From Coenobita brevimanus (taxonomy: Eukaryota; Arthropoda; Malacostraca; Decapoda; Coenobitidae): a stretch of 64,000 nt of DNA. Positions 46,926 to 57,599 of the stretch are shown one piece after another; the stretch's first letter is position 1, and the number at the start of each line of letters is the position of its first letter. The notes beneath the pieces were generated by a model, which was given only the letters and a program-made list of their open reading frames with translations, ran no database searches and had not been told where the DNA came from. The translations under genes and the position numbers were made by a program. The stretch spans positions 15,341,175 through 15,405,174 of the forward strand of contig CM064690.1 of the NCBI GenBank assembly GCA_032717465.1, given 5' to 3'.

Positions 46926-48578
46926 ATTATAATCTTATTCCCATTAGTAAACTAAGCCATATCGTCATTCGCAATTCATGCAAGCCTTCGAAATTCTAAG
47001 CAGTACCCTACAGGCAAAAGTTCCACAATGAGGTTCTTTTTCGGCTTAAATCGCTCTTGCAAAGCCTGTAGGACAGAGCCATTCCGTCGACTGCCAAATT
47101 AAAAACGTGAATGCAACCCCAGGAAAAAAAAAAATGAAGGCAATAAAAATATAGATACAACATCAAAGACCAAGAATCTCTTCCTCAGTTGATTTACATG
47201 CATCGCAACGAAAAGAATCCCCACCATGGTAAGCTTCACTGGGGTTGCTTATTGTTAACCAAGGAATCCATGACAACAGTTGTAATACTGCTGATGTTAT
47301 TTGTTCCTGACCTCACCGTCAATGGTGAGTGTGGAAGTGGAAACTGAAGAGTGAAGGTTACATTGGTTAGCATCGTAACAAAACACAGCCACTGTGAAAG
47401 TCGCCTTGGGAAACGGTACTGGTACTCGTAAGAGCATTACAGACTGCAATGGCGCCTGAGATAATGAGCTGTATTCTCGTTCGTGGAGCTGCGATGGCTC
47501 CATTGGTAGTACAATCGTCTTAAGTCTAGGGTTCGAACTCAAACCGTGGCAGGTATATATTTAACGTGGGTGCTGGTAGTGTAATATTTAGTCTGCCTGA
47601 GTATGTGAACACCCATTCGGTTCTACCGACAGGGTGCACAGACTGTAAAACACAAATACAGCCGTTACAACCCTTCAACTTTAACATGTATCACTTCCTA
47701 CAGACATCCCTTCCCCACTTGTACTTCGCCAGCATGGAGATAGATTAATTTTGGCTACCATTCTCCTCCCGAGAAGAATATCTGATGATGCAGTGGAGCT
47801 AACAAGGACTGGTACAGCTACATATTCTTTTTCGTAGCACCTCCGCCTCAGTGTTTCATTGTTCATATTCCACTTACAACTAAGTCACCTACATTTCCTT
47901 AGCATCGACATGGTTTGGATTAGTAACAAAATGGAAGATATGTAGGCTAGTGTGTAGTATATCGTCGGGGGAGAGGCGCTGCGAACTCTTATGCCAACTA
48001 GAGATTACTGGTGATATTATATGTCATAACAATGGTTAAAAGCATTTCAGGCGGTAAAGACAACAGGAGGAGTAACACAAAGATAATAACGGACAGCTAC
48101 AGTTCCCGTCACTGTGGTTTCAGCTTACAAGCATAACGGTCTTCACATCTTTTCTGTATTTATATTGATAGATGAATCTCTGTATCCGTGTGGGCGGGGA
48201 AAGATGACTAGCATCCAGTATTCTGTGTGTATCTTAAGAGGCAGATAAAAGTGGTGGTAAGTGGTGCTGGATGCTTCTGGCTCAATTGATGACACTGCCC
48301 ACCCACCACTTGTGTTGTAAGCAGCCACTAAGGGTCATATTCCTGTTGAATTAGGTGGCTTTGTAACATCTCTTTTTCTGCTGTTTATTCTGCCTGTTAA
48401 GCATTGATATCATCCTGTATATTCTTTATTCAAATTACATCAATACAGTGAAATGAGAAATAACAAACAGGAAAATATTAATATGAAAAATCTGCAAAGT
48501 AGAGGTGCTATAAAGTCTGTATGCCAACGACAATACGATTGTAAGCGTGCTTATGTCTCCTGCCATTCTTGTCCATCC

Positions 48579-48581
<3 letters not shown>
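46926..48581. other. Unassigned stretch with one tRNA-like patch
   Basis: No gene recognised over about 1.6 kb. At 47485-47553, ATGGCTCCATTGGTAG and GGGTTCGAACTC resemble A and B boxes at tRNA spacing. This could be a SINE head or tRNA pseudogene; no second copy is visible. Confidence 0.4.

Positions 48582-48612
<31 letters not shown>
48582..48612. repeat. (GATA)n microsatellite
   Basis: Seven to eight ATAG units. Confidence 0.95.
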
Positions 48613-49078
48613 GTAAGAGAATATTTGTCTGTTTGCCTGTCTGTCCTCTAAGGAAATCGAGGGGGATGCATCCAGAACTTTCTAAACAGCTCTAACAGGT
48701 GTAACTTTTTACCTCGAAATTACTTGTAAATGTGTACATTATAGTTGCTGAAATGGCGTCCCTGGTGACCAAGATTAAAATATATTAGAAATAAACAAGT
48801 GCTCGTGGGCCCTTCTGGCCCCCTGGCACTTGCTCCTGCTGAGGGCTCTCGCGCTGCTATAATATATTTTAGTTATAACTGTGGGCAAAAAATTCTACGG
48901 AGATCCTATGCCGGGTGCCGGGAGAGTCGTTTTTTGGCTAAAATGTGATCGCTCATTAAATATAGTAAAAGTTTTCAATCGTGATGGGACCAAGCTTTTT
49001 CACATCAGTGAATTTTTTGCGATTTTTGTGCCAATTTTGGTGCGATTTGAATGTGTAGTTTCGGCTGCCCAAAATACA
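48613..49078. other. Unassigned stretch upstream of LINE-A copy 2
   Basis: No feature recognised; an 80-95 codon frame at 48881 has no family motif. Confidence 0.4.
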
Positions 49079-49371
49079 CACACACACACACACACTAGGC
49101 ACCGAGCGGAGCAGACGCATGCTGCCACCACTCCATACCTGGCCAACCTGGCCAGTGGCATTACCTAAATTAGTATCTTTATATGAGTCAAGCTCTGTAC
49201 CAGGTTAGACTAAATGGTGTTCTAATATAAAAAGAAGAAGTTTTAAGTAAGACTTGTTCAAACAGTAAAGAAAACAAAGTAGCACAAGAATGCGCAAAAT
49301 CAGCTGATCAGCTGTTTAGTCTACGACTCTGCACTAGGGAATATAAGTAGTATCTGTGCTCTTAGTACTGC

Positions 49372-50432
49372 ATGATGGCCTTCTACTTTAGTAAAGCAAA
49401 TTTGGAAAAGAAAAGGGATAAAGGTAGAAAGCAGGATAATGATTTCTACCAAGAACTGGTTGAAATGGAGACTTACAATAAACTGATGGAACGAGTAAAC
49501 AGACTAGAGATGGTTTTTCAGAATGAGATTGATGAAATTAAGAAACAGAGATGCACTTGCAAAAGGAAGAAACAGAAAAATTAGGAAAGGAAGTCAACAA
49601 GAAAGACACTACAATAGGTGAGTTGACAGTAGAAGTGGGTTCACTTAGGAGGAAAATTAGTGATTTGGCAAGTACAGTAGTCAACCACGAGAGTATTATG
49701 GAAGAGTTCTAAAATGATACAGAGACAATTAGGCAAGTAAGCAGTCTGACAGATCAGAGCAGTGATATTGAGAAGATAACACAGGTGAATGAAGCTGTAC
49801 AAGGCTACAAAAATGATGTGGAAACCACGTATGTTGAAATGGTGAAACTAAAGAAAGACTTAGAAACAAGGGTGGGAGAAAAAAACATTAAAAAGGAAGT
49901 GAAAAGAATAATCCAAAACAATCCTAAATTAGTCAGAGATTTAGCAGATATCAACAAATCTATAGTAATCACTGGTATAGAAGAGGAAGAAATAAGAAAC
50001 AAGATCTCGAGAGACAAAAGGGAGATGGCAAATGTAATGAGCATATTGAAGGAAGTATCACAGGAAATCTGTTGTAAAGACATAGAGGAACACAAAAGGT
50101 TAGGGAAATATGAGAGAAACAAGTCAAAGCCCCTAAAGGTAACCTTCCAGAGTGTAAACATAGTGGAGGAGATACTAAAAAATGCAAGGAATCTTATGGA
50201 AAAAGAGGAGTTCAAAAATGTATGGATAAAAAGATGCCTAACACAAGAGGAACTGGAATTACTGAAAGAGAAGAGGGAGGAAGCAAAAACAAAAAATGAG
50301 GGAAGATCAGAGGAGGAGAAGAATACATTTTTTTTTTTTTTACAAAGTAATAGGATTGCAGGTACGAAAGTGGTACATAAACAGCAGGGAATAAAAAGGA
50401 GGAAGGTGAACCAAGTCATGACAAGTATATAA
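49372..50432 (+). pseudogene. LINE-A ORF1, broken copy
   Basis: Begins with MMAFYFSKANLEKK at 49372, a start that fits the damaged one at 1822 in copy 1. Frame is lost near 49550 (an indel in the KKQ region), and a TAA stop falls at 49711 inside the EEFKND segment. A long open piece, 49785-50432, covers the RRM-like and C-terminal parts (VITGIEEEE, PLKVTFQSVN, CLTQEELELLKEKREE). Here the T-run at 50329-50341 reads through into about 35 further residues rich in K and R, ending only 5 nt before the ORF2 ATG. In copy 1 the same run gives an early stop. The longer C-terminus may be ancestral. Confidence 0.8.
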
Positions 50433-50896
50433 ATAAGATGATTAAGTTAATGTACTCAAATGTGGATGGAATGGTATCTAAATTATTAGAGATGAATGAT
50501 TATATCAGAGAAAATGAACCACATATAATATGCTTAACTGAAACAAAATTAGCACCAAGGATATCAGATGACATCCTAAACTTAGAGGAATACAATATAT
50601 GGAGAAGATATAGGAACTTAAAAAAAGGAGGAGGAATTATAATATAAACCATGAAAAATACGAAAGTAAAAGAAATAGAACTAGATATACCCTCACAAGT
50701 AGACCTGATTGCAGTAGATAAATGCATCAGAAGGGAAAGTAATTGTAGCCAATTTGTACATGCCACCCAGATCAAACACTTAAGAGAGAGACGCGAATAT
50801 GAGGATCTGGCAGAGAGTACAATTCAGAGTTTAAGAGCATTACTACATAGAATGGAAGAGAAATCAGAAAGAATTATACTAATTGGAGATTTTAAT

Positions 50897-51079
50897 CCAT
50901 CCATCCATCCATCCATTGCCAGACACCATGTATCCCAAACGGGGTGGTCAAGGGCTTAGAGTTAATTGTTTTACAGGGAGGGGCACTAATCCTCCACCAA
51001 CCCCACTTGACACGTAGGGATGCCAACAGCATCTGGTGTTCCCAGGCGGTCACCCATCCAAGTACTAACCAGACCCAAC
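50897..51079 (-). repeat. 5S-rRNA-headed SINE, copy 1
   Basis: On the minus strand it starts GTTGGGTCTGGTTAGTACTT and continues GGATGGGTGACCGCCTGGGA, the 3' half of 5S rRNA including its box C. A body of about 65 bp follows, then a tail ending GGTGTCTGGCAAT and (GGAT)n. GATTTTAAT is duplicated at 50888-50896 and 51080-51088. It lies exactly at the junction between LINE-A and the LINE-B fragment. Confidence 0.9.
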
Positions 51080-51088
51080 GATTTTAAT

Positions 51089-52036
51089 CTATCTATCTAT
51101 CTATATACCTAGGCTGCTTCCCCCAAGGAAAGGGAGGTAGCCGAGACAGGACGACTCACTCTCCATTTACTCATCCAATCAAACACATTTATTCGCATCT
51201 TAGCCCCAAAGGGGAGAACGGACAGATCCTCACCGCACCACACCGCACAAGGGTCAACTGCACAATGCAATCAGTGACATCCGCAGCAGGGCCCGACAGC
51301 AGAACTGGTTTACCCCTGCCACATCATAATACACCCATCCCCTTACCCGCACCTGACCTGACTAGCTGATCAGACCAAATGCGGGAGAATATCCCCTCAA
51401 GGCTGCGTCATCACTTATTCATTCACAATTTCTCTCCATTTATTTCTGTCACGCACAGCCACTCTTCCTTGCTCAACAGACATCCCTCTCGCATCCAGCG
51501 CTCTCTTCACACAGTCCATCCATCCTATTCGTGGTCTTCCTCTCAGCCTTACACCTCTCACATCAGATCTAGTTATCTTTTTCACCAATCGCTCATTATC
51601 CATTCTCTCCATATGCCCAAACCATTGCAACACCCTCTGCTCAACTCTACCAGCCATCTCCCGAACAACTCCAGTTCTCCTTCGCACTTCATCATTTCGC
51701 ACTCGATCCATACACGTCACTCCACACATACTCCTCAGACACCTCATCTCCATTACATTCAAACTTTTCCTCTCTGCTACACCCATATTCCATGTTTCAG
51801 CCCCATATAATGCAGACGGTACCACAACACCCTCATACAGCCTTCTCTTTACATCCATTCTAAGCGAACGACATTTAAACACTTTTTTCATTCCTCCCAG
51901 CACCTTTCCTACTTCATTTACTCTAAACTTCACTTCTGCATCTATTCTTCCATCCACAGCAACATGTGACCCTAGATATTTAAAACAATCTACCTCCTCA
52001 AGCAACTCACCATTCAAAACTATATTCATCCCCCTA
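51089..52036 (-). mobile_element. LINE-B copy 2, 5'-truncated
   Basis: The 3' tail (CTATCTATCTATATACCTAGG on the plus strand) lies at 51089 and the truncated 5' end near 52036, beyond which LINE-A resumes. It covers the RT C-terminal domain and the whole 3' UTR of LINE-B. Confidence 0.9.
51415..52036 (-). pseudogene. LINE-B polyprotein C-terminal domain, truncated
   Basis: An uninterrupted minus-strand frame of about 205 codons: GMNIVLNGELLEEVDCFKYL, GSHVAVDG, YGAETWNMG, MRCLRSMCGV, VLQWFGHMERMDNERLVKK, RGRPRIGWMDCVKRAL, and the terminal NKWREIVNE. It is the thumb and C-terminal part of an RTE-like protein, better kept than in copy 1. The frame is open further upstream only because the antisense of LINE-A happens to lack stops; that part (52037-52224) is not LINE-B. 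The catalytic domain is absent. Confidence 0.88.
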
Positions 52037-54433
52037 CATACAAATATAAATTGGAATACTCTAGATATAATAAGCCAAGAAAGCTGCTGGGACCAAAAGC
52101 TCCTGGATCTCGTGCAGGAGTTTTTCCTAACGCAACATGTAAGGGAAAGCACCAGAAGAAGAGGACTCGATGTACCTTCAATGCTGGATCTTATATTTAC
52201 TAGGCAAGAAAACGATATTGACAATTTAACATATCACCCTCCATTCGGCAAAAGCGACCATGTAGTACTAAATTGCAACTTCATGACTGCATATGACATA
52301 GATAACAGCAACGAAAATTACAAAAAGAGCCTAAACTATCAAAAGGGAAACTATCATGACCTAGAAAAGTACTTCTTAGAAACTGATTGGGAAAAGGAGC
52401 TTAGAAGACAAGATTTAAATGGTATATATAAAAAATTCTGTGAACTTTATGAAGTAGGAGTCCAGAAGTACATCCCACAGCACAAAGAAGCAGAAAATAA
52501 AATAAAGAAATGGTTCAATAGAGAATGTAAAAAATCAAAAGAAAAAAAAGAGATTTGTTGTGGAATTGATACTGAAGACAATAGAGAAAGGGCATATAAC
52601 AACTATAAACAGGCAAGAAACGATTATACAAGAATCAGGAGGGAAGCCCAAAAACAGTTTGAGCAGGATATCATAAATAAAAGTAGTGATCAACCGAAGC
52701 TATTTTACAGCTACATCAGAAGCAAAACCAAAGTAAAAGAAAATACAATCCATTACGGATAAGGGAATCACCTACACACAAGAGAAAGATATTTGTGAAG
52801 CACTAAATAAGAATTTCCAATTAGTTTTTACAGAAGAAAAAAAATTTGAGAGGGACTATGTGGAACACGCATGTCCACACATACTACCAGATATATAAAT
52901 AGCAGAAAAAGTAATACAGGAGGAGTTAAGTAGATTAGACAGAGGAAAAGCAAGTGGTCCTGATGAAATTTCATGTTGGGTATTGCGAGAATGTGCAAAG
53001 GAGTTATGTAAATCATTATTTTTAATTTTCAAGAAATCCTTGAGTCAAGGTAAACTACCTGATATTTGGAAAAAAACAAATATTGTCCCCTTATTCAAGA
53101 AAGGAAATAGACAAAATCCACTCAACTACCGACCAGTATCACTGACCAGTGTTGTAAGCAAGGTATTAGAAAAGCTTATAAGAAAAGCTTGGGTAAATCA
53201 TCTAGAAGAACACAGTATGATAACAGAAAGACAGTTTGGTTTCAGAAAAGGAAAATCATGTGTTACTAATCTGTTGAGCTACTAAGACAGAGTAACAAAC
53301 ACAATACAGGAAAGGGAAGGATGGGTGGACAGTATCTATTTAGATTTCAAGAAGCTTTTGACACAGTACCACACCAAAGACTTTTATGGAAACTGTACCA
53401 TCAAGGAGGAATTCGAGGCAAACTGTTATGTTGGATGCAAGACTTTCTCATAAAAAGAGAAATGAGGACAGTACTAAGAGGAAACTACTCATCATGGAAA
53501 GAAGTGACTAGTGGAGTACCACAGGGTTCAGTGCTGTCACCAATCATGTTTTTAGTGTATATAAATGATTTAAACAGTAACAGTGGAAATGAGAGCTATC
53601 TGAATATGTTTGCAGATGATGCAAAAATACAAAGGAGAATTACTAACCCAGACTCTTGTAAAGAGCTACAAGAAGAATTAAATAAACTTCATGAATGGAG
53701 TAGTACATGGCAAATGGAATTCAATGTGGACAAGTGTCACGTAATCAAGTTTGGTAAAAGTGGAAAAAGACCTGATTGGGATTATAAGTTAGGAAATAAA
53801 ACCCTATACACATCAGAAAGAGAGAAAGACCTAGGTGTGATTATCAATAACAGACTATCTCCGGCTGACCACATCAGCGAGAAGGTACGGAACATGTATA
53901 CACTGCTTGCAAATATGAGAATAGCATTCACATACATAAATGAAGACATGCTAAGAAGGATAATAACATCAATCATTAGACCAACCCTGGAATATGCATC
54001 AGTAGTCTGGAGTCCTCATCTCAAAAAGCACATAGACAAGATTGAAAAAGTTCAAAGGGCCGCTACAAGATGGATACCAAGCTTAAGGGACCTAAACTAC
54101 GAAGAAAGACTAAATAAACACTACAGGAGAGAAGGAAAAGAGGTGACATGATAATGCTATATAAATGCATATCAGGAAAGGAGAAAATAGACATAAATGA
54201 TTACTTAACATATGGAGAAGCATCAGCAAGGGGACACTGCAAAAAACTGCATAAGAAGAGAGGTGATAAAGACGTAAGGAAATTCAGTTTCCGAAACAGA
54301 GCAATTGATCAATGGAATGCACTACCGAATGAAATAGTGTGTGCCAAAACAATTCACAAATTTAAGGATATGTACGATAAATATGGTTTAACACACGGGA
54401 CAGTACGAGCTTGACTCATTCCTGTAAAGATAC

Positions 54434-54461
54434 AATTAGGTAAGAACAATTAGGTAAGAAC
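54434..54461 (+). repeat. LINE-A 3' tandem tail, two 14-bp units
   Basis: AATTAGGTAAGAAC twice. Short tandem 3' tails are characteristic of CR1/L2-group LINEs. Confidence 0.85.
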
Positions 54462-54596
54462 ACGTCTAGTGCTACAGTATATTAGAATCAGTATGGTGGA
54501 AACATGGTTGCTGTAACATTATTAGCAAATGTTCTTACAGCAGTCATTTAGAAGAATATTTAAATTCCTATATACTACCATTAAAAAAAAAAAAAA

Positions 54597-56276
54597 GGTA
54601 GATTACTAGTAGAGAAGGGAGAAAACGTGAGCAGATGGAGAGAACACTTTAAGGAATTGTTGAACATAGAGAATGAAGTAATGCAAGTATAAGTGGCTGG
54701 GGAATGGCTGGGAGAAGAAGGGAGGTGAGAAGACAGGAAGAAATCAGTAGGATAGAAGTTGTGGAAGCAATGAACAAAGTCAAACTGGGGAAAGCCTCAG
54801 GAATTGATGGAGTTGTGGTGAAATGCTGAAGCATGGATGAGAGATAGTAGTAGAATGGATGTGGAAAATGAGCAGATTGGCCTGGGAGGAAGGTAGAGTC
54901 CCGGAGGATTGGAAGTCAGGTACAATTATTCCCTTGTACAAAGGAAAAAGGGAAAAAGAAGTGTGTGGTAATCATAGGGGCATTTGTCTTCTTAGTGTAA
55001 TAGGAAAAGTGTATGGTAGGATACTTATTGACAGAGTTAGGGAAATAACAGAGGATTTTGTTGGAGAAGAACAGGGAGGCTTTAGGAAGGGATGAGATTG
55101 TGTAGATCACATATTCATTCTTAGATCTTTGTGGAAAATGTCGAGAAGGGAAAGAAGTTGTATGCGGCCTTCATGGAATTGGAGAAAGCATATGACAGGG
55201 TGGATAGACAAGGATTGTGGAAAGTATTAAGAATATATGAAGTAGATGGGAAGTTGTTGAATGCTGTGAAGAGTATGTATGATGGTGCTAAGGCTGCATT
55301 GCGTGTGGATGGTGAACTGAGTGAATTTTTCTCTTTGAAGGTTGGGTTGAATCAGGGATGTGTCATGTCTCCATGATTGTTCAATCTGTACATGGATGGG
55401 GTAATAAAAGAGATTCAAGGTAGGGATGTGGATGTTGGAGTGACCCTAGTGAGAGAGGGTAGTGTTTGGAAACTCCCTGTACTGTTGTTTGCAGATGATA
55501 CTGTGTTGTTAAGTGAAGACGAAGGGGAGCTGCAAGGCTTGGTGGATAAGTTTAGGAAAGTGTGTAAGAAATGGAATCTAAAGGTGAACGTAGAGGAGAG
55601 TAAAGTGATGGTCTTTGAGAGAGGTGAAGTCAGTGAATGTACAGTGAGGTTGGATGGTGAGAAAATGGAAAATGTGAATACGTTTAAGTACTTGGGGAGT
55701 GTGATGAGTAAGGATGGAAGTTTGGAGGGTGAAGTGCTTGAAAGGATGCTACAAGGAAGAAAGGTTGCTGGTTCCTTGAAAGCAATGATAAACAACAGGG
55801 AAGTGAGCATGGAAGTGAAAAAGTTACTACATGACAGTATTGTGATACCACCTCTAATGTATGGAAGTGAAGCTTGGACGTTTTTGGAAGGACACAAGTC
55901 AAGAGTGAGAGCAGTGGAAATGAGTTATTTAAGAGGAATCTGTGGTCACATGGAGAGACAGGCTGACAAATGAGGATATCAAGGAGCGTTGTGGTGTGGA
56001 TGTGGATGTGATAGGATGCGCTAGGAGGAACACACTAAGGTGGTTTGGCCATTGGAGAGGATGGAGGGTGAGAGACTGACGAGGAGAGTGTATGCAAGTG
56101 AGTTGGAAGGGGAGGCCGAGGATGAGATGGAGGAATGGAGTGGAGAGGAATATGAGAGAGGGGGGTGTGAGTTGGGAGCAGGGCAGTGAAATGGCGGGGG
56201 ACAGGGCGATGTGGAGGCGATTTGTTTGTGGCCACCCCGTAGAGGATTAAGGCGTCTGGCAATAGATAGATAGATA
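54597..56276 (+). mobile_element. LINE-C, RTE-like, 5'-truncated
   Basis: Starts abruptly at 54597 after an A-run and contains RT and C-terminal parts. It ends with GGCCACCCCGTAGAGGATTA, GGCGTCTGGCAAT and (ATAG)n. The last 35 bp are shared with the 5S SINEs and with 39816-39846. RTE-like placement is inferred. Confidence 0.85.
54600..56060 (+). pseudogene. LINE-C reverse transcriptase, broken
   Basis: Reads SRWREHFKELLN near 54630, GKASGIDG near 54790, GTIIPLYKGK near 54920, GNHRGICLLSVIGKVYGRIL near 54975, EEQGGFRKG near 55065, AFMELEKAYDRVDRQGLWKV near 55165, GLNQGCVMSP near 55345 and the catalytic LLFADDTVLLSED near 55485, then KYLGSVMSKDG and YGSEAWTF. Open pieces are 54859-55095, 55131-55376 and 55377-55973. 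Breaks include a TGA at 55095, a TGA replacing the Trp codon after VMSP at 55374, a frame change near 55110 and scrambling after 55945, where the WFGH-type block is out of frame. It is non-functional. Confidence 0.87.
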
Positions 56277-56589
56277 CTGCCCAGATCCAGTAAGGGTTTG
56301 ACATTCAAAAATTTAAATTCAGCTAGCACATACAGAGGCTAGGTCAGACACACCGCCTGTCTCAGCGTTGGCTACTAAATTTTGTTAATTACAGAAGGAT
56401 TACTCATTAACATACCTCTACTTGAAGAAGAAGCTTCTAATTTTATTCAACCCTATATTGTGACCGGTGCCCACAACGTTGTATGGTGTCAGGAGTTCTA
56501 AAACAGTGAGTGATGGTGCAGGTCCTGCAGCCAGTTGGTTTTGAAGACTGAAGATGAACCTAAACCTACAGCCGCCGTCACCCCCTTGA

Positions 56590-57310
56590 TCTAGGCACAG
56601 GTGTCAATGTAACGTGGGTTGGAAGAAATTTATGATGCTTGGACTAATTATGAGCTTACCATAGGCCTGGACAAGGAGACAAATACAAGAAGAGTAGCTG
56701 TACTATAGTATGTCATAGGTGAAGCTGGCCTAGAAAAGTACACCACATTCACATCGTCAGATGACAATGACAAATCTGATATCAATAAGGTAATTACATT
56801 AGCAAGTTTGAAGAGGACTGTAAACCAAGGTTCAGTGTAAACATTGAGAGGTATGATTTTTTGAAGAGAAATCAGCAATATGGTGAGACCTGTGGTCAGT
56901 CTGTCACACAATTAAGAGATTTAGCCAAGACATGCAAATACGCCAACACTAAGGAAATGACCCAAGACCAAATTATACTGAATATGCAGGATGATGTGGC
57001 CAGAGAAAAGTTTCTGGACATGTACAGCTTGACAGCAAGCCTAAGACACTGGAAAAGGCAGTAAATTTTGAAAAAAAATTATGAAATGAGACAGCAGCAT
57101 GTCGAGGGGGAGGATGAAGTAAACTTAGAACCAAGAAGATGAGTAGGAAGAAGGAAAGCCAGGCAGGCAAGAAGGAAAGAAATATGATACCTAAACAAAA
57201 TGAAATGAAAGACTGCCACTCCTGTGATTATGATCATAAATTGAGAATATGCCTGGCATATGGACAAGGTATGCAAGAAGAGTGGTAAACTAAAGCCCAT
57301 TGCCAAGAAA
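56590..57310 (+). pseudogene. Mag-like gag, broken
   Basis: Reading across frames: AWTNYELTIGLDKET near 56645, VIGEAGLEKYTTFTS near 56715, NIERYDFLKRNQQYGET near 56840, QLRDLAKTCKYA near 56910, QDQIILNMQDDVAREKFL near 56965 and KTLEKAVNFE near 57045. This is the capsid domain of Mag-clade gypsy elements, which assembles virus-like particles. A nucleocapsid remnant with scattered Cys and His (DSCDYDH-like) follows near 57210-57270. Stops and frameshifts occur throughout; the longest open piece is 56861-57064. Confidence 0.72.
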
Positions 57311-57599
57311 TAAAATGGAATGACCATATATGAAGATCATTGAAAGTGAGGAAGTTTCCGAAGCTCTGAGAATTGTAATTGAAATAATAGGATCTATAAA
57401 CCGTAATTTAGGCAAGAATTCAGAATGAGGAAGATTCTGAAGAACTGAAAACTGTAGTTGGAATCATAGGAAATATAAACAGTAATTTTGGCAAGAAGCA
57501 GGATACTATAATGAAAATGAACAAGAAAGAGGTGTTACATGTAATGTGGTTTCCTTGAAGGATACTCTATGAACTTTCAAGAAAGTAAAAACCCAAGAC

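Larger units (their letters stand above)
50438..54414 (+). pseudogene. LINE-A ORF2, endonuclease and reverse transcriptase, broken
   Basis: Starts MIKLMYSNVDGM. The endonuclease part has CLTETK near 50535 and GDFN near 50886, directly at the insertion, with SDH near 52255 after it. RT motifs: RGKASGPDE near 52943, NYRPVSLTSVVSK near 53130, FGFRKGKS near 53240, YLDFKEAFDTVPH near 53340, GVPQGSVLSPI near 53515 and the catalytic MFADDAK near 53610. CR1-type C-terminal blocks follow (LEYASVVWSP, FSFRNRAIDQWNALPNE). Damage includes a TAA at 50645, a stop near 53283, frameshifts near 50770, 52760, 53320 and 54140, and the insertion itself. Open pieces are 52112-52762, 52983-53285, 53321-54151 and 54148-54414. 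It is non-functional. Confidence 0.9.
49079..54475 (+). mobile_element. LINE-A copy 2, CR1-like, full span, with nested insertions
   Basis: Complete span: (CA)n and 5' UTR (49079-49371), ORF1, ORF2 and a short 3' UTR ending in two copies of AATTAGGTAAGAAC. The endonuclease region is split at 50888-52036 by a LINE-B fragment and a 5S-derived SINE; across the insertion the sequence rejoins exactly as in copy 1 (GGAGATTTTAAT then ACAAATATAAATTGG). Short tandem tails and RT motifs fit the CR1/L2 group. Confidence 0.88.

Noticed and set aside
47485..47553. Functional tRNA gene
   Set aside because: A- and B-box-like words are present but I could not pair a full acceptor and anticodon stem with confidence; a SINE head or pseudogene is as likely.
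52037..52224. N-terminal 60 residues of the long minus-strand frame 51415-52224
   Set aside because: This part is antisense to LINE-A endonuclease; only 51415-52036 is LINE-B coding.
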